Notes: generated by a model not told the origin, from the sequence alone. 64,000 bases of DNA from Candidatus Pantoea edessiphila (GCF_002933355.1 NZ_PDKU01000002.1:87082-151081); one strand, 5' to 3'; counted from the first letter of the stretch, positions 1-13,511 are shown. Numbers and translations: made by a program.

Positions 1-191
1 TTAAGAACAAAATATAAATTTGGTATCTTACCAGACATATCTTTATAACGCCAATAATGAAACAAATTTTTACCAAAGCCAATACGTGAAATTCTATGTA
101 AAAATTGTTTAGGAATAATTGCATCGGTATCTACATTAGCTATATCTAAAGGTGCAACAATTCCAGTGTGTTGAATCAGCTTTTTTAACAT
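1..191 (-). CDS. leuD: 3-isopropylmalate dehydratase small subunit LeuD, partial (N-terminal part)
   Basis: Small subunit of isopropylmalate isomerase, which with LeuC converts 2-isopropylmalate to 3-isopropylmalate in leucine synthesis. Only about 63 N-terminal residues lie in the window; the rest runs off the left edge. The readable start [16 protein letters not shown] and the stretch [13 protein letters not shown] match the start of enterobacterial LeuD. An ATG at 197 overlaps the leuC stop, but the ATG at 191 is preferred: it gives the E. coli N-terminal length and lies 9 nt from a CAGGAG ribosome binding site (201-206). It is the last gene of the leuABCD operon. Confidence 0.93.
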   Translation of the reverse strand, partial: MLKKLIQHTGIVAPLDIANVDTDAIIPKQFLHRISRIGFGKNLFHYWRYKDMSGKIPNLYFVL

Positions 192-196
192 TTTCA

Positions 197-1603
197 TTAG
201 CTCCTGATATTTAATTCACGAACATCAACAAAATGACCGTTTATAGCAGCTGCTGCAGCCATTAAAGGGCTAACAAGATGTGTTAATCCTCCACGACCTT
301 GACGACCTTCAAAATTTCTATTACTTGTAGAGGCACAACGTTCACCTGGATTTAAACGATCTTCATTCATAGCTAAGCACATTGAACATCCTGGCAAACG
401 CCATTCAAAACCAGCTTCTAAAAAAATCTTATCTAAACCCTCAGATTCTGCTTGTGCTTTTACGATTCCGGAACCTGGAACTACTATTGCTAAAACACCT
501 GATGCAACTTTTTTACCTTTTATTACCATAGCTGCTGAACGTAAATCTTCAATTCTAGAATTAGTACAGGATCCAATAAATACTTTGTCAATATTAATAT
601 TTGTTAACTTTGTATCTGGTTTTAACTTCATATAATTTAATGCTTTTTCAGCTGATATTCGTTCAATTGGATTAGAAAATAAACTAGGATTAGGTACTGA
701 TTGATCAATTGATATGACTTGACTCGGATTTGTACCCCATGTTACTTGAGGTGCTATTTCTGAAATGTTAACTTCTATTATAGAATCAAAATTAGCATGA
801 TGATCCGATTTTAATGTACGCCAGTATTCAACTGCTTTTTCCCATTCTTTACCTTTTGGAGAAAATTTACGATTTTTTAAATATGTAAAGGTAATATCAT
901 CTGGTGCTATTAAACCTGCTTTTGCACCCATTTCAATTACCATATTACATAAAGTCATTCGACTTTCCATGCTCATCTGATTAATAATAAAACCAGAAAA
1001 TTCCACGACATATCCATTTCCTTTACTACTACCTAAATGTCCAATAATTGCTAAGATTATATCTTTTGCAGTGATACCAACTGACATATTACCTATCAAA
1101 TGAATTTTCATTGTTTTAGCTCTATCTTGTTTTATAGTTTGTGTCGCTAAAACATGTTCTACTTCTGACGTACCAATACCGAAAGCAAGAGCACCGAAAG
1201 CACCATGAGTTGATGTATGAGAATCACCACAAACAATAGTCATACCTGGCAAGGTTATACCTTGCTCTGGACCCATAACATGTACTATTCCTTGAAATGG
1301 ATGATTAATATCATACAATTGAATCTTGAATTCTTTACAATTTTTTATCAGTTCTTGCATTTGGATACGTGATAACTTTCCTGATGCATTGATATCTTTA
1401 GTGATTGTAGAAACATTATGATCCATAGTTGCAAAAGTTTTACATGGCTGACGTACTTTTCTTAGGTTTGTTCTAAGATTATTAAAAGCTTGAGGTGAAG
1501 TAACTTCATGAATTAAATGTCTATCTACATACAATAATGGTATGTTATCAGTTGTGTTATGAATAATATGAGCATCGAATATTTTTTGATATAGTGTTTG
1601 CAT
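197..1603 (-). CDS. leuC: 3-isopropylmalate dehydratase large subunit LeuC
   Basis: Aconitase-family large subunit carrying the 4Fe-4S cluster; with LeuD it isomerises 2- to 3-isopropylmalate in the cytoplasm. The 468 residues match the usual length (466 in E. coli). The three cluster cysteines are visible: one in GSCTNSR (about residue 346) and two in GCSMCLAMN (about 406 and 409). The substrate-site stretch [13 protein letters not shown] lies near residue 125. The gene follows leuB by 4 nt and is followed at once by leuD, so the four genes form one operon. The frame is intact. Confidence 0.98.
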   Translation of the reverse strand: MQTLYQKIFDAHIIHNTTDNIPLLYVDRHLIHEVTSPQAFNNLRTNLRKVRQPCKTFATMDHNVSTITKDINASGKLSRIQMQELIKNCKEFKIQLYDINHPFQGIVHVMGPEQGITLPGMTIVCGDSHTSTHGAFGALAFGIGTSEVEHVLATQTIKQDRAKTMKIHLIGNMSVGITAKDIILAIIGHLGSSKGNGYVVEFSGFIINQMSMESRMTLCNMVIEMGAKAGLIAPDDITFTYLKNRKFSPKGKEWEKAVEYWRTLKSDHHANFDSIIEVNISEIAPQVTWGTNPSQVISIDQSVPNPSLFSNPIERISAEKALNYMKLKPDTKLTNINIDKVFIGSCTNSRIEDLRSAAMVIKGKKVASGVLAIVVPGSGIVKAQAESEGLDKIFLEAGFEWRLPGCSMCLAMNEDRLNPGERCASTSNRNFEGRQGRGGLTHLVSPLMAAAAAINGHFVDVRELNIRS

Positions 1604-1607
1604 GACT

Positions 1608-4261
<2,654 letters not shown>

Positions 4262-4295
4262 TATTTTATCCTTAATCCTTTTATATAAAACAATT

Positions 4296-4324
4296 AAAAA
4301 ACCCGCGACAAGCACGGGCTTTTT
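4296..4324 (-). terminator. Attenuator-like intrinsic terminator upstream of leuA
   Basis: Read on the minus strand, this is an A-tract, a GC-rich stem CCCGTG / CGCGGG with loop CTTGT, then six T residues. It lies about 35-60 nt before the leuA start and is far richer in GC than its surroundings. The fifth stem pair is a G-U wobble in the minus-strand transcript but a C-A mismatch on the plus strand, so the hairpin is built for leu-direction transcription. By position it resembles the attenuators of enterobacterial amino acid operons. I could not find a leucine-rich leader peptide upstream. Confidence 0.7.
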
Positions 4325-4685
4325 AATTTAAATTTACGTTTGAATTATTGAACTTATTAATAACAACAGGAAAATATGAAGTTAAATAAAAACATATCTG
4401 AAAAAGTAATCTATTGAATAATTTTGAATGATCTATGATCATAAAATTATTTATAAACAACTAATTAACAGTAAATTATTAATAATAGATAACCTTCTGA
4501 TTATTTATAATAGTCATTAATTATCTACATTAAAATAATTTTATTCTTATATGTTAAGTATAAATTTTTATTTAAATTTTTTAAAAATAAAAATCTATCA
4601 ATTGATATTATACGTAGTTACATTAAGTTAAATGATACATAAATACTATTGACATGTGTGATATTTTTTTAAGCTTGGAGGCAAA
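4325..4685. other. Divergent leuA / ilvI intergenic region
   Basis: About 360 bp of very AT-rich DNA between two divergent operons, which must hold both promoters. leuL, leuO and other genes found here in E. coli are absent. A TTGACA at 4649-4654 lies too close to the ilvI ribosome binding site to leave room for a normal -10 box, so I do not call a promoter. No open frame with a ribosome binding site, RNA gene or clear repeat was seen. Confidence 0.6.
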
Positions 4686-6407
4686 ATGGATATGTTGTCA
4701 GGAGCTGAAATGGTTGTTCGTTCATTAATAGATCAAGGTGTAAAACAAATTTTTGGCTACCCAGGTGGGTCAGTATTAGATATTTATGATGCTTTGCAAA
4801 CTATTGGAGGTATTGATCATATTTTAGTAAGACATGAACAAGGAGCTGTACATATGGCTGATGGTTTAGCTCGTGCAACAGGTGAAGTAGGTGTTGTTTT
4901 GGTAACATCAGGACCAGGAGCAACTAACTCTATCACTGGCATCGCAACAGCATATATGGATTCAGTTCCATTAGTCGTTTTATCTGGTCAAGTTTCTTCT
5001 TCATTAATTGGATATGATGCTTTTCAAGAATGTGATATGATCGGTATTTCTAGACCAATTGTTAAACATAGTTTTTTAGTAAAATATACCAAAGACATTC
5101 CGATCGTATTCAAGAAAGCTTTTTGGTTGGCTTCAACAGGTCGTCCAGGACCTATAGTTATAGATTTACCTAAAGATATACTAGATCCTAATAATAAGAT
5201 TCCTTATAAATGGCCGAAATCCATAAATATTCGTTCTTATAATCCTATTGTTCCAATAAATAAAGCACAAATCAAACGTGCATTAATAAAACTTATTAAT
5301 GCAAAAAGACCAGTTATCTATTCTGGTGGAGGAGCTGTTAATTCTAATTGCGAAAATGAATTGCTAATGTTAGCTAATTATTTAAAGAGTCCTGTAACTA
5401 CTTCTTTGATGGGTTTAGGATCATTTCCAGGCACTCATGATCAATCTATCGGTATGTTAGGTATGCATGGTACCTACGAGGCTAACATGGCAATGCATAA
5501 TTCCGATTTTATTCTTGGCATTGGAGTTCGTTTCGATGATCGCACTACTAACAATATAGAAAAGTATTGTCCTAATGCTACTATAATGCACATTGATATA
5601 GATCCTACTTCAATATCTAAAACTATAACGTCAGATATTTCCATTATAGGTGATATAAAGCAAATTCTACAAGTCATGCTGAAATTACTTGAAACAATCG
5701 AATTTAAATATAAAAATCAACTAGAAAATTGGTGGATAGCTATTAAAAATTGGCGTAATAAACAATGCCTATCTTTTGATCGTACAAGTAAAAAAATTAA
5801 ACCACAATTAGTAATAGAAACTATTTTTCATTTAACAAAAGGCAATGCTTATGTAACCTCAGATGTAGGTCAACACCAAATGTTTACAGCCCTTTACTAT
5901 TATTTCGATAAACCTCGTCGTTGGATTAATTCCGGAGGACTTGGGACTATGGGTTTTGGTTTACCTGCTGCATTAGGCGTTAAGATTGCTTTACCAAAAG
6001 AAACTGTTGTTTGTATTACTGGAGATGGCAGCATTCAAATGAATATTCAAGAACTTTCAACTGCATTGCAATATAATTTATCTATTTTAATTTTAAATTT
6101 AAATAATAATGTATTAGGTATGGTAAAACAATGGCAAGATATGATTTATTCAGGAAGACATTCCCAATCATATATGAAATCATTACCTAATTTTGTTAAT
6201 TTAGCAGAATCTTATGGTCATGTTGGTATTAACATTAATCATTCTTTAGAATTGAAAGATAAATTAGTATTAGCACTAGATATTCTATCTAAAGGTAAAT
6301 TAGTTTTTGTTGATATTAATATTGATGAAAATGAGCATGTGTACCCAATGCAAATTAGGGGTGGTGGTATGAATGATATGTGGTTAAGCAAAACGGAGAG
6401 AACTTAA
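4686..6407 (+). CDS. ilvI: Acetolactate synthase isozyme III large subunit IlvI
   Basis: ThDP-dependent catalytic subunit that condenses two pyruvates to acetolactate, or pyruvate and 2-ketobutyrate to acetohydroxybutyrate, in valine, leucine and isoleucine synthesis. The 573 residues match E. coli IlvI (574). The catalytic glutamate lies in [14 protein letters not shown] (about residue 51). The ThDP/Mg motif begins GDGSIQMN and ends in an Asn-rich NLNNN segment; E. coli has R where the last N stands here. A strong GGAGG lies at 4677-4681. Only 3 nt separate it from ilvH. Expression control (Lrp in E. coli) cannot be judged from this sequence. Confidence 0.98.
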   Translation: MDMLSGAEMVVRSLIDQGVKQIFGYPGGSVLDIYDALQTIGGIDHILVRHEQGAVHMADGLARATGEVGVVLVTSGPGATNSITGIATAYMDSVPLVVLSGQVSSSLIGYDAFQECDMIGISRPIVKHSFLVKYTKDIPIVFKKAFWLASTGRPGPIVIDLPKDILDPNNKIPYKWPKSINIRSYNPIVPINKAQIKRALIKLINAKRPVIYSGGGAVNSNCENELLMLANYLKSPVTTSLMGLGSFPGTHDQSIGMLGMHGTYEANMAMHNSDFILGIGVRFDDRTTNNIEKYCPNATIMHIDIDPTSISKTITSDISIIGDIKQILQVMLKLLETIEFKYKNQLENWWIAIKNWRNKQCLSFDRTSKKIKPQLVIETIFHLTKGNAYVTSDVGQHQMFTALYYYFDKPRRWINSGGLGTMGFGLPAALGVKIALPKETVVCITGDGSIQMNIQELSTALQYNLSILILNLNNNVLGMVKQWQDMIYSGRHSQSYMKSLPNFVNLAESYGHVGININHSLELKDKLVLALDILSKGKLVFVDINIDENEHVYPMQIRGGGMNDMWLSKTERT

Positions 6408-6410
6408 ATT

Positions 6411-6902
6411 ATGCGTCGTGTTTTATCAATTTTAATAGAAAATGAATCTGGTGCATTATCTCGTGTAGTTGGATTATTCTCACAACGGGGTTATAATATT
6501 GAAAGTCTAACAGTAGCTCCTACTGATGATCCTACTTTATCACGTATGACTATTCAAACTTTTGGTGATTTAAAAGTATTAGAACAAATTGAAAAACAAC
6601 TACATAAATTAATTGATGTTCTAAATGTTTTTGAATTAAGTGAAAAAAATTGTGTTGAACGTGAAATTATGCTAATAAAAATAAAAGCGAGCGGATATGA
6701 AAGAGAGGAAATAAAAAGAATTGTAGAAATTTTTCGTGGTCAGATTATTGATGTTACTAAAATAATGTATACAGTTCAACTCGTAGGCACTACTAATAAA
6801 TTAGATGCATTTTTAAATATTATCAGAAATATAGCAGAAATTATTGAGATGGTTCGTTCTGGAATTATAGGAGTATTGCGTGGCAATTACATTATTCGCT
6901 AA
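6411..6902 (+). CDS. ilvH: Acetolactate synthase isozyme III small regulatory subunit IlvH
   Basis: Regulatory ACT-domain subunit that activates IlvI and confers valine feedback inhibition. The 163 residues equal the E. coli length. The N-terminal ACT domain is well conserved ([20 protein letters not shown], then [17 protein letters not shown]). The C-terminal half is more diverged but keeps [12 protein letters not shown] and [10 protein letters not shown]. The start ATG is 3 nt after the ilvI stop, so the pair is co-transcribed and probably coupled. Keeping it suggests that allosteric control of branched-chain synthesis is still useful. Confidence 0.97.
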   Translation: MRRVLSILIENESGALSRVVGLFSQRGYNIESLTVAPTDDPTLSRMTIQTFGDLKVLEQIEKQLHKLIDVLNVFELSEKNCVEREIMLIKIKASGYEREEIKRIVEIFRGQIIDVTKIMYTVQLVGTTNKLDAFLNIIRNIAEIIEMVRSGIIGVLRGNYIIR

Positions 6903-6911
6903 TGTGTTTCT

Positions 6912-6929
6912 ATGTATATATATATACAT
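6912..6929. repeat. 18-bp AT palindrome just after ilvH
   Basis: ATGTATATATATATACAT is a perfect palindrome starting 10 nt after the ilvH stop. It could form a weak hairpin at the end of the ilvIH transcript. The following sequence has no clean T-run, so a terminator role is only a guess. The rest of the gap to rsmH (to 7180) shows no gene; cra and mraZ, present here in E. coli, are absent. Confidence 0.4.
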
Positions 6930-7180
6930 CATACAAAATCATGAAATGTTTTTGATTCTATTTTATTATTTAAAGTAAATTACAATATTTATTTGCAATA
7001 GTTTTAATTGAAATAATATCTGTTTAAATATAATTAATACAAATAAAATATTAACACAAAAAATCAATAAGTGAATGTTAATTTTTTACTTTGAATATCG
7101 TTTTATTTATATTTAAAAATTATTTCTAAATTTATATTAATATTCATTAATCAATTATTTTATTAACAAGTAAATAAAAA

Positions 7181-8137
7181 ATGATAAAAACATTTAGCAA
7201 AAAGTATTACAAACATAATACTGTTTTATTACATGAAGCAGTTGATAGCTTAAATATTAAAGAAAATGGTATTTATATAGATGGAACTTTTGGTATGGGA
7301 GGACATTCGCGTTTAATTCTTTCAAAAATTGGGTTGCAAGGAGGACTAATTGCAATAGATCGTGATCCGCATGCTATCATAGAAGCTATGGATATAAAAG
7401 ATCAACGTTTTACAATTATTGAAGGAACTTTTTCTAAACTAGAAACATATGTTTCTAGTTTAAATTTAATCGGAAAGATTGATGGAATACTGTTAGATCT
7501 TGGTGTTTCTTCTCTTCAATTAGATAATAATGAACGTGGATTTTCTTTTATGAATGATGGACCATTAGACATGCGAATGGATCCTAATTGTCAATATACA
7601 GCATCAGATTGGTTACTGAATGCAGATGAAAAAGAGATTGCTTATGTATTAAAATTATATGGAGAAGAAAGATTCGCTAAGCGTATAGCTAGTGCAATTA
7701 TAAAACGTAATCGTAAATTACCAATTACAAGAACAAAAGAATTAGTTGAAGTAATTGAATTAGCTATTCCAGTGAAAGATAAATTTAAACATCCTGCTAC
7801 ACGTAGTTTTCAAGCAATACGTATATGGGTTAATAGAGAATTAGAAGAACTAAAAAATATATTAAAATGTTCTATTAAGATACTTGCTCCCAAAGGACGT
7901 TTATCTATTATTAGTTTTCATTCATTAGAAGATAGAATGGTTAAATATTTTATGCGTGAAAACAGCAGCCTTTTACAAATTCCACATGGATTACCAATTA
8001 CAGAAGCGCAATTAATCGATATGAGTAATTGTAAACTTAAATTATTAGGTAAGTTGATTCCAAGTAATTTAGAAATAAAAAATAACCCAAGGTCAAGAAG
8101 TTCTATATTACGTATAGCTGAAAAAATTCATTTATAA
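7181..8137 (+). CDS. rsmH: 16S rRNA (cytosine-1402-N4)-methyltransferase RsmH (MraW)
   Basis: SAM-dependent methyltransferase that modifies C1402 of 16S rRNA in the decoding centre. The 318 residues compare with 313 in E. coli. Motifs include [13 protein letters not shown] near the start, the SAM site [36 protein letters not shown], the [17 protein letters not shown] block, and [12 protein letters not shown] near the C-terminus. It is the first surviving gene of the dcw cluster. Its stop codon lies inside one arm of a long inverted repeat. Confidence 0.97.
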   Translation: MIKTFSKKYYKHNTVLLHEAVDSLNIKENGIYIDGTFGMGGHSRLILSKIGLQGGLIAIDRDPHAIIEAMDIKDQRFTIIEGTFSKLETYVSSLNLIGKIDGILLDLGVSSLQLDNNERGFSFMNDGPLDMRMDPNCQYTASDWLLNADEKEIAYVLKLYGEERFAKRIASAIIKRNRKLPITRTKELVEVIELAIPVKDKFKHPATRSFQAIRIWVNRELEELKNILKCSIKILAPKGRLSIISFHSLEDRMVKYFMRENSSLLQIPHGLPITEAQLIDMSNCKLKLLGKLIPSNLEIKNNPRSRSSILRIAEKIHL

Positions 8138-8183
8138 TAAATAAATCTTCTGTATGAATATAAAAGATTTATTTATTATAAAT
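8130..8183. terminator. Long inverted repeat at the rsmH 3' end (site of lost ftsL-ftsI)
   Basis: Two perfectly complementary 20-nt arms (8130-8149 and 8164-8183) enclose a 14-nt loop. The left arm spans the last codons and stop of rsmH. The arms are nearly all A/T. The structure could end or protect the rsmH transcript, but no T-run follows it, so terminator is the best guess only. It lies where ftsL and ftsI stand in related genomes; only 104 bp separate rsmH from murE. Confidence 0.5.
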
Positions 8184-8241
8184 TCTGTACTTAGCTTTAG
8201 ATAATATATATATACATTAATATAAAAATTGCTATTAATAC

Positions 8242-9780
8242 ATGAGAAAATTAGTGAAAACACTTAACAATCTTCATTATTTACTTAAAAATTGGGTTCC
8301 TAACGCACCTCTCTGTTTTTTTAATACAATAAAATTAGATAGTCGTAAAATAGTAAAAGGAGATTTATTTATTGCTGTTTTAGGATGTTTCAATGATGGC
8401 AGAAATTTTATTTTAGAAGCAATAAGTAATGGTGCTGTTGCTATCTTAGCAGAAGCAAACGGTAAGACTCATCATGGAAAACAATATGTAGTAAATGGGA
8501 TACCTGTTATTTACTTATCAGATTTAAATAAAAAATTATCAACTTTAGCTAAAATATTTTATCGAAATCCAGGAAAAAAACAAAAAATCATTGGAGTAAC
8601 GGGAACAAATGGAAAAACTACTGTTACTCAATTAATAGCACAATGGGTAAACCTGATAGGTGAAAAAAGTGCAGTAATGGGGACTATGGGTTATGGATTA
8701 CTTGGGCACCTAAAAACTACAAGCAACACTACAGAATCTGCAATTAATGTTCAAAAAATACTATACTTGTTAGATAAGGAAAAAGTCAATCTAACATCAA
8801 TGGAAATATCTTCGCATGCTTTATTACAGCATCGTGTATCTGATATAAACTTTTCTGCTGGCATATTCACTAATTTAAGTCACGATCATCTTGATTATCA
8901 CAATAGTATGGAAAGTTATAAAACAGCTAAATGGTCTTTTTTTACGCAACATAAAATCAAACAAGTTATAATTAATATAGATGATAAAATTGGTAAAAAA
9001 TGGCTAGAAAACATTCCTAATGCAGTTGCAGTTAGTATAAACCAGAATATCAAGATTAACATAGGTAAATATTGGTTAAAAGTTGTTAAAATACATTTAC
9101 ATAAAGATATATCAACAATTTTTTTTAATTCAAGTTGGGGACAAGGTACAATTAATACTATATTGATTGGAGATTTTAATATTAGTAATTTAATGCTTGC
9201 ATTGGCAACCTTATTAACTCTTAAATATCCATTAGATTCGTTATTAAGAGTGGCTTCTAAATTACAACCAATTCATGGTCGTATGGAATTGTTTTTTCAA
9301 AAAGGTAAACCCAAATTAATTCTTGACTACGCACATACTCCTGAAGCGCTTAAATTAGCCTTAATAGCGGCTCGTAAACATTGTACGGGTAAACTTTGGT
9401 GTTTATTCGGTTGTGGTGGTGGAAGAGATAAAAGTAAAAGGCCAATTATGGGATCAATTTCTAAACAATTTGCTGATATCAGCATCATTACTCAAGATAA
9501 TCCACGTACTGAAGATCCAGATAAAATCATTAATGATATTTTAAGTGGTATGAAAGATCTATCTGATATTTATGTAATAAATGAACGTATAAAAGCAATT
9601 GTTCAGTGTTTTATTACAGCTGAACCTAATGATTTAATTTTAATTGCAGGTAAAGGTCATGAAACATATCAAATTATAGGTGATAATTACTTTCAATATT
9701 CAGATCAAACTATCATTAAACATTTATTAGAAGAAAAATATGATTCCAATTTTCTTAAGTACATTAGCAAAAATAACTAA
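8242..9780 (+). CDS. murE: UDP-MurNAc-L-Ala-D-Glu: meso-diaminopimelate ligase MurE
   Basis: Cytoplasmic Mur ligase that adds meso-DAP to the peptidoglycan precursor. The 512 residues exceed the 495 of E. coli, mainly through a C-terminal extension. The ATP P-loop GVTGTNGKTTVTQ lies near residue 120. The DAP-recognition motif DNPRTEDP is intact, so the substrate should be DAP and not lysine, in keeping with dapD in this window. No clear ribosome binding site precedes the ATG; a GTG at 8254 is a possible alternative. The 3' end overlaps murF by 41 nt. Confidence 0.97.
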   Translation: MRKLVKTLNNLHYLLKNWVPNAPLCFFNTIKLDSRKIVKGDLFIAVLGCFNDGRNFILEAISNGAVAILAEANGKTHHGKQYVVNGIPVIYLSDLNKKLSTLAKIFYRNPGKKQKIIGVTGTNGKTTVTQLIAQWVNLIGEKSAVMGTMGYGLLGHLKTTSNTTESAINVQKILYLLDKEKVNLTSMEISSHALLQHRVSDINFSAGIFTNLSHDHLDYHNSMESYKTAKWSFFTQHKIKQVIINIDDKIGKKWLENIPNAVAVSINQNIKINIGKYWLKVVKIHLHKDISTIFFNSSWGQGTINTILIGDFNISNLMLALATLLTLKYPLDSLLRVASKLQPIHGRMELFFQKGKPKLILDYAHTPEALKLALIAARKHCTGKLWCLFGCGGGRDKSKRPIMGSISKQFADISIITQDNPRTEDPDKIINDILSGMKDLSDIYVINERIKAIVQCFITAEPNDLILIAGKGHETYQIIGDNYFQYSDQTIIKHLLEEKYDSNFLKYISKNN

Positions 9781-11083
9781 AGGTAAATTGTATGGAAAAG
9801 ATACATTACTAGATAATATATCTATAGATACAAGCAAAATACAATTAGGTACCTTATTTATAGCTATTATCGGCAAACAATTTGATGCGCATAATTTTGT
9901 TGATCATGCAATTAACCAAGGTGCAAAAGCTCTGTTGGTAAACAGATATTTACCAATCTCAATACCGCAAGTAATTGTTAAAGATACTAGTTTAGCACTT
10001 GGAACATTATCATCTTGGGTACGTAATCAAGTAAAAACACGTGTTGTTGCTTTAACTGGATCTGCAGGTAAAACATCTGTTAAAGAAATGACTGCTTCTA
10101 TTTTTCGTCAGTGTGGTAAAACTCTTTGTAATAAAGATAATTTAAACAATAAATTTGGAGTATCTTTAACTTTATTACAACTTTCAACAGAACATAAATA
10201 TGCAGTAATTGAATTAGGAGCAAATCATCCAGGTGAAATTGATTATATAACTAAAATAACATGCCCTGAAAGCGTATTAGTAAATAATATTGCAGAAGCA
10301 CATCTCGAAGGCTTTGGATCTATGGCTAATATTGCAAAAGCAAAAGGGGAAATATTTTATCATTTGCATGAAAAAGGAACTGCAATCATTAATGATGATA
10401 GCCATGGTATGCTACACTGGAAAAAATATTTAAATAATAAGAAAACATGGACTTTTTCTTTAAAAAAGAATACAAGTGATTTTTTTGCTTATAATATTAA
10501 AATAAATAAAAACTACACTAGTTTTTGTATGCATACTCCTGATGGTTTAGTTAAACCAAACATTCCTATAACAGGGACACATAATATATATAATGCATTA
10601 GCTGCATCTGCACTATCACTATCCATAGGTATTCCTTTAGATGCAATAATTAGCGGTCTTGCAACTTTTAATCCTATCCCAGGTAGATTATTTCCCATTT
10701 ATTTATCTAAAAATAAAATATTATTAGATGATAGTTACAATTCTAATATAGGGTCTATGAAGGTTGCAATAGAATTATTATCATCTATGCCAGGATATCG
10801 TGTTATGGTAGTTAGTGATATTGCGGAATTAGGTTTAGAAAGTGAGAGGTTACATCGTAAATTAGGTGTTTATGCTAAAAATATGGCAATAGATCTTGTC
10901 ATAAGCATAGGCACTTTAAGTTATTTAATAAGTCAAAATAGTAAAATAGGTAAACATTTCACAAGTAAAAAATTAGTGGTTAAATATCTAAAATTATTAT
11001 TATTTAAATATGAAAATATTACTATTTTAATTAAAGGTTCAAGGAATGCTAATATGGAAGAAGTAATAAAAGAATTATTATAG
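9740..11083 (+). CDS. murF: UDP-MurNAc-tripeptide: D-Ala-D-Ala ligase MurF
   Basis: Adds the D-Ala-D-Ala dipeptide to UDP-MurNAc-tripeptide, completing the cytoplasmic precursor. The 447 residues fit the family (452 in E. coli). The N-terminus [19 protein letters not shown] aligns directly with E. coli MurF, which fixes the start inside the murE 3' end. The ATP site is [16 protein letters not shown]. Others are [22 protein letters not shown], and [11 protein letters not shown] in the C-terminal domain. Its substrate dipeptide is made by DdlB, encoded further down the same cluster. Confidence 0.97.
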   Translation: MIPIFLSTLAKITKGKLYGKDTLLDNISIDTSKIQLGTLFIAIIGKQFDAHNFVDHAINQGAKALLVNRYLPISIPQVIVKDTSLALGTLSSWVRNQVKTRVVALTGSAGKTSVKEMTASIFRQCGKTLCNKDNLNNKFGVSLTLLQLSTEHKYAVIELGANHPGEIDYITKITCPESVLVNNIAEAHLEGFGSMANIAKAKGEIFYHLHEKGTAIINDDSHGMLHWKKYLNNKKTWTFSLKKNTSDFFAYNIKINKNYTSFCMHTPDGLVKPNIPITGTHNIYNALAASALSLSIGIPLDAIISGLATFNPIPGRLFPIYLSKNKILLDDSYNSNIGSMKVAIELLSSMPGYRVMVVSDIAELGLESERLHRKLGVYAKNMAIDLVISIGTLSYLISQNSKIGKHFTSKKLVVKYLKLLLFKYENITILIKGSRNANMEEVIKELL

Positions 11084-11091
11084 GGAAAATT

Positions 11092-12168
11092 ATGCTCGTT
11101 CTATTAGCAAATTATTTTACTAATGTTTATTCCAATATATTCTTACATTTAATATTTCGTGCTACTAGTAGTTTATTGACATCTTTGTTAATTTCTTTAT
11201 ATATAGGACCGTATTTGATTAATTGGTTAAAAAAGCTACAAATAAATCAAGTAGTGCGTAATGATGGTCCTGAATCTCATTTGAATAAGTATGGTACCCC
11301 AACAATGGGTGGTATTATAATTATCATCTCAGTGTTTATTTCAACATTAATTTGGTCCTGTTTATCTAATATTTATATATGGTATTTATTAATAGTATTT
11401 ATTGGATATGGTATCGTTGGTTTTATAGATGATTACTACAAGGTTATATATAAAAATTCTACAGGGTTAGCGGCAAAATGGAAATATTTATGGATGTCTA
11501 TTATCGCAATAATTATTGTAGTATTATTATATCTAACAAATAATAATGCTTCTTCAACACAATTACTAATTCCCTTCTTTAAAAATTTTATGCCGCAATT
11601 AGGAATAATATATATCGTGTTAGCTTATTTTGTTATAGTTGGTACAGGCAATGCAGTCAACTTAACTGATGGTTTAGATGGTTTAGCAATAGTACCTATA
11701 ATATTTGTAACTTCTGGTTTTAGTATAGTATGCTGGTTAACTGCTAATATAGCACTTGCTCAACATTTTTATATACCTTATATCAAAAATGCAGATGAAA
11801 TAATAATTTTTTGTACTGCAATTATTGGTTCTGGTATTGGTTTTTTATATTTTAATATTTATCCAGCAAGAATTTTTATGGGTGATATTGGTTCGTTAGC
11901 ACTTGGGGGAGCATTAGGTACTATTGCTGTATTAGTACATGAGGAATTATTATTATTCATAATGGGAGGAATATTTGTAATTGAAGCTTGTTCAGTTATA
12001 TTACAAGTATGTTCATTCAAATTATTAGGTTTTAGAATTTTCCTTATGGCACCTATTCATCATCATTATGAATTAAAAGGATGGTCTGAGTATCGTGTTA
12101 TTGTAACTTTTTGGATTATCTCATTAATATTAGTTTTATTAGGTTTAATAATATTAAAGATACGTTAA
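11092..12168 (+). CDS. mraY: Phospho-N-acetylmuramoyl-pentapeptide transferase MraY
   Basis: Integral membrane enzyme that moves phospho-MurNAc-pentapeptide to undecaprenyl phosphate, making lipid I. The 358 residues (360 in E. coli) contain about ten hydrophobic segments. Signature stretches are [15 protein letters not shown] (about 63-80), FIDDYYKV with the first catalytic Asp pair, [27 protein letters not shown] and the C-terminal [13 protein letters not shown]. It lies 8 nt after murF and 2 nt before murD. It links UppS-derived lipid carrier to cell-wall synthesis. Confidence 0.98.
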   Translation: MLVLLANYFTNVYSNIFLHLIFRATSSLLTSLLISLYIGPYLINWLKKLQINQVVRNDGPESHLNKYGTPTMGGIIIIISVFISTLIWSCLSNIYIWYLLIVFIGYGIVGFIDDYYKVIYKNSTGLAAKWKYLWMSIIAIIIVVLLYLTNNNASSTQLLIPFFKNFMPQLGIIYIVLAYFVIVGTGNAVNLTDGLDGLAIVPIIFVTSGFSIVCWLTANIALAQHFYIPYIKNADEIIIFCTAIIGSGIGFLYFNIYPARIFMGDIGSLALGGALGTIAVLVHEELLLFIMGGIFVIEACSVILQVCSFKLLGFRIFLMAPIHHHYELKGWSEYRVIVTFWIISLILVLLGLIILKIR

Positions 12169-12170
12169 TT

Positions 12171-13511
12171 ATGATTGAATACAAAGGTAAAAAAGTTGTT
12201 ATTATTGGTTTAGGTTTAACCGGACTATCTTGCGTTAAATTTTTTTTGAAAAAGGGTGTCATACCCCGAGTAATTGATACTCGTTTATGTCCTCCTCAAC
12301 TAAAACAATTACCTAAAAATGTTGAGTTTCATTTAGGTGAATTTAATACTGATTGGTTATTTCAAGCTGATTTAATTATTACAAGTCCAGGAATTGATTT
12401 ATCATGCCAAGAATTACAACAAGCCCTTAATAAGGGAATAGAAATTTTAGGTGATATAGAATTATTTTGCCGTGAATTAACTGTGCCTATAATAGCTATT
12501 ACCGGATCAAATGGTAAAAGTACAGTTACTGTTCTAATAAAAGAAATGGCAAAAGCAGCTGGTTATCAAGTAGGTGTTGGAGGTAATATTGGTTTCCCTG
12601 TCCTTGATTTGTTAAATGAACCTATAAAACAATTATATATTTTGGAAGTATCTAGTTTTCAATTAGAAGTTACTAACAGTTTACGAGCTAATGTAGCTAC
12701 TATCTTAAATGTATCAGAAAATCATCTAAATCGTTATCCATTAGGTATTAATCAATATCGTAATGTCAAAATGCGAATTTATCAAAATGCGTTAATTTAT
12801 GTAATTAATAAAGATGATCCATCAATTATACCTGAAAATAGCAATAATCAAAATTCTATTAGTTTTGGTATTAACAAAGGTGATTATCATCTTGTTAATA
12901 ATAAAGATGAAATTTATATAAAAAATATTTATTACGATCAAAATTTTAATATTGAAAACATAAAAATTACTGGTCAACATAATTATATTAACATTCTTGC
13001 AGCTTTAGCATTAGCAGGTGCAATAGGATTGCCATATAATTCTAGTTTAGAAACATTATGTTCGTTCAAAGGCTTAAAACATCGTTTTCAGTTAATAACT
13101 GAACATAAGGGCATTAAATGGATTAATGATTCTAAATCAACAAATATAAAAAGTACTGAAGCTGCACTATTTAGTTTAAATTCCAGTTTAAAATTTAAAG
13201 GTACGATATGGTTGTTACTAGGTGGTGATGGTAAAAATGCTGATTTTTCTTCTTTAAGAAGATACGTTATTAATAAAAATATAAGGTTCTTTTGCTTTGG
13301 CAAAGATGGAAAAAAGATAGCTTCCATGAATCCTGAAATTTCAACGTATACCAAAACAATGCAGCAGGCTGTTATGCAAATTGCATCTTTAGTTAAAACT
13401 AATGATACTGTACTTTTATCACCAGCATGTGCTAGCCTAGATCAGTTTGATAATTTTGAACATCGCGGTAATATTTTTATTAAATTAGTCAAAAAAATTA
13501 TCAATGAGTAA
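12171..13511 (+). CDS. murD: UDP-MurNAc-L-alanine: D-glutamate ligase MurD
   Basis: Cytoplasmic ligase adding D-Glu to UDP-MurNAc-L-Ala. The start at 12171 (MIEYKGKKVVIIGLGLTGLSC) aligns with E. coli MurD and falls 2 nt after the mraY stop. A longer frame reaching back into mraY is ignored. The 446 residues compare with 438 in E. coli. The P-loop is AITGSNGKSTVT (about 112-123). GVGGNIGFPVL, SSFQLE, NVSENHLNRYP, KGLKHRFQ, WINDSKSTN and LLSPACASLDQFDNF are typical. ftsW, which normally follows, is absent. Confidence 0.97.
   Translation: MIEYKGKKVVIIGLGLTGLSCVKFFLKKGVIPRVIDTRLCPPQLKQLPKNVEFHLGEFNTDWLFQADLIITSPGIDLSCQELQQALNKGIEILGDIELFCRELTVPIIAITGSNGKSTVTVLIKEMAKAAGYQVGVGGNIGFPVLDLLNEPIKQLYILEVSSFQLEVTNSLRANVATILNVSENHLNRYPLGINQYRNVKMRIYQNALIYVINKDDPSIIPENSNNQNSISFGINKGDYHLVNNKDEIYIKNIYYDQNFNIENIKITGQHNYINILAALALAGAIGLPYNSSLETLCSFKGLKHRFQLITEHKGIKWINDSKSTNIKSTEAALFSLNSSLKFKGTIWLLLGGDGKNADFSSLRRYVINKNIRFFCFGKDGKKIASMNPEISTYTKTMQQAVMQIASLVKTNDTVLLSPACASLDQFDNFEHRGNIFIKLVKKIINE

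Noticed and set aside
4262..4315. N-terminal extension of LeuA by 18 codons
   Set aside because: The extension begins inside the attenuator hairpin, is absent from LeuA homologues, and a good ribosome binding site lies before the ATG at 4261.
4357..4395. Short minus-strand frame MFLFNFIFSCCY as a possible leu leader peptide
   Set aside because: It has only one Leu codon and no ribosome binding site; its Phe richness fits random AT-rich DNA.
4649..4680. TTGACA as the -35 box of ilvIH
   Set aside because: No -10 hexamer fits at 16-18 nt, because that position falls on the ribosome binding site.
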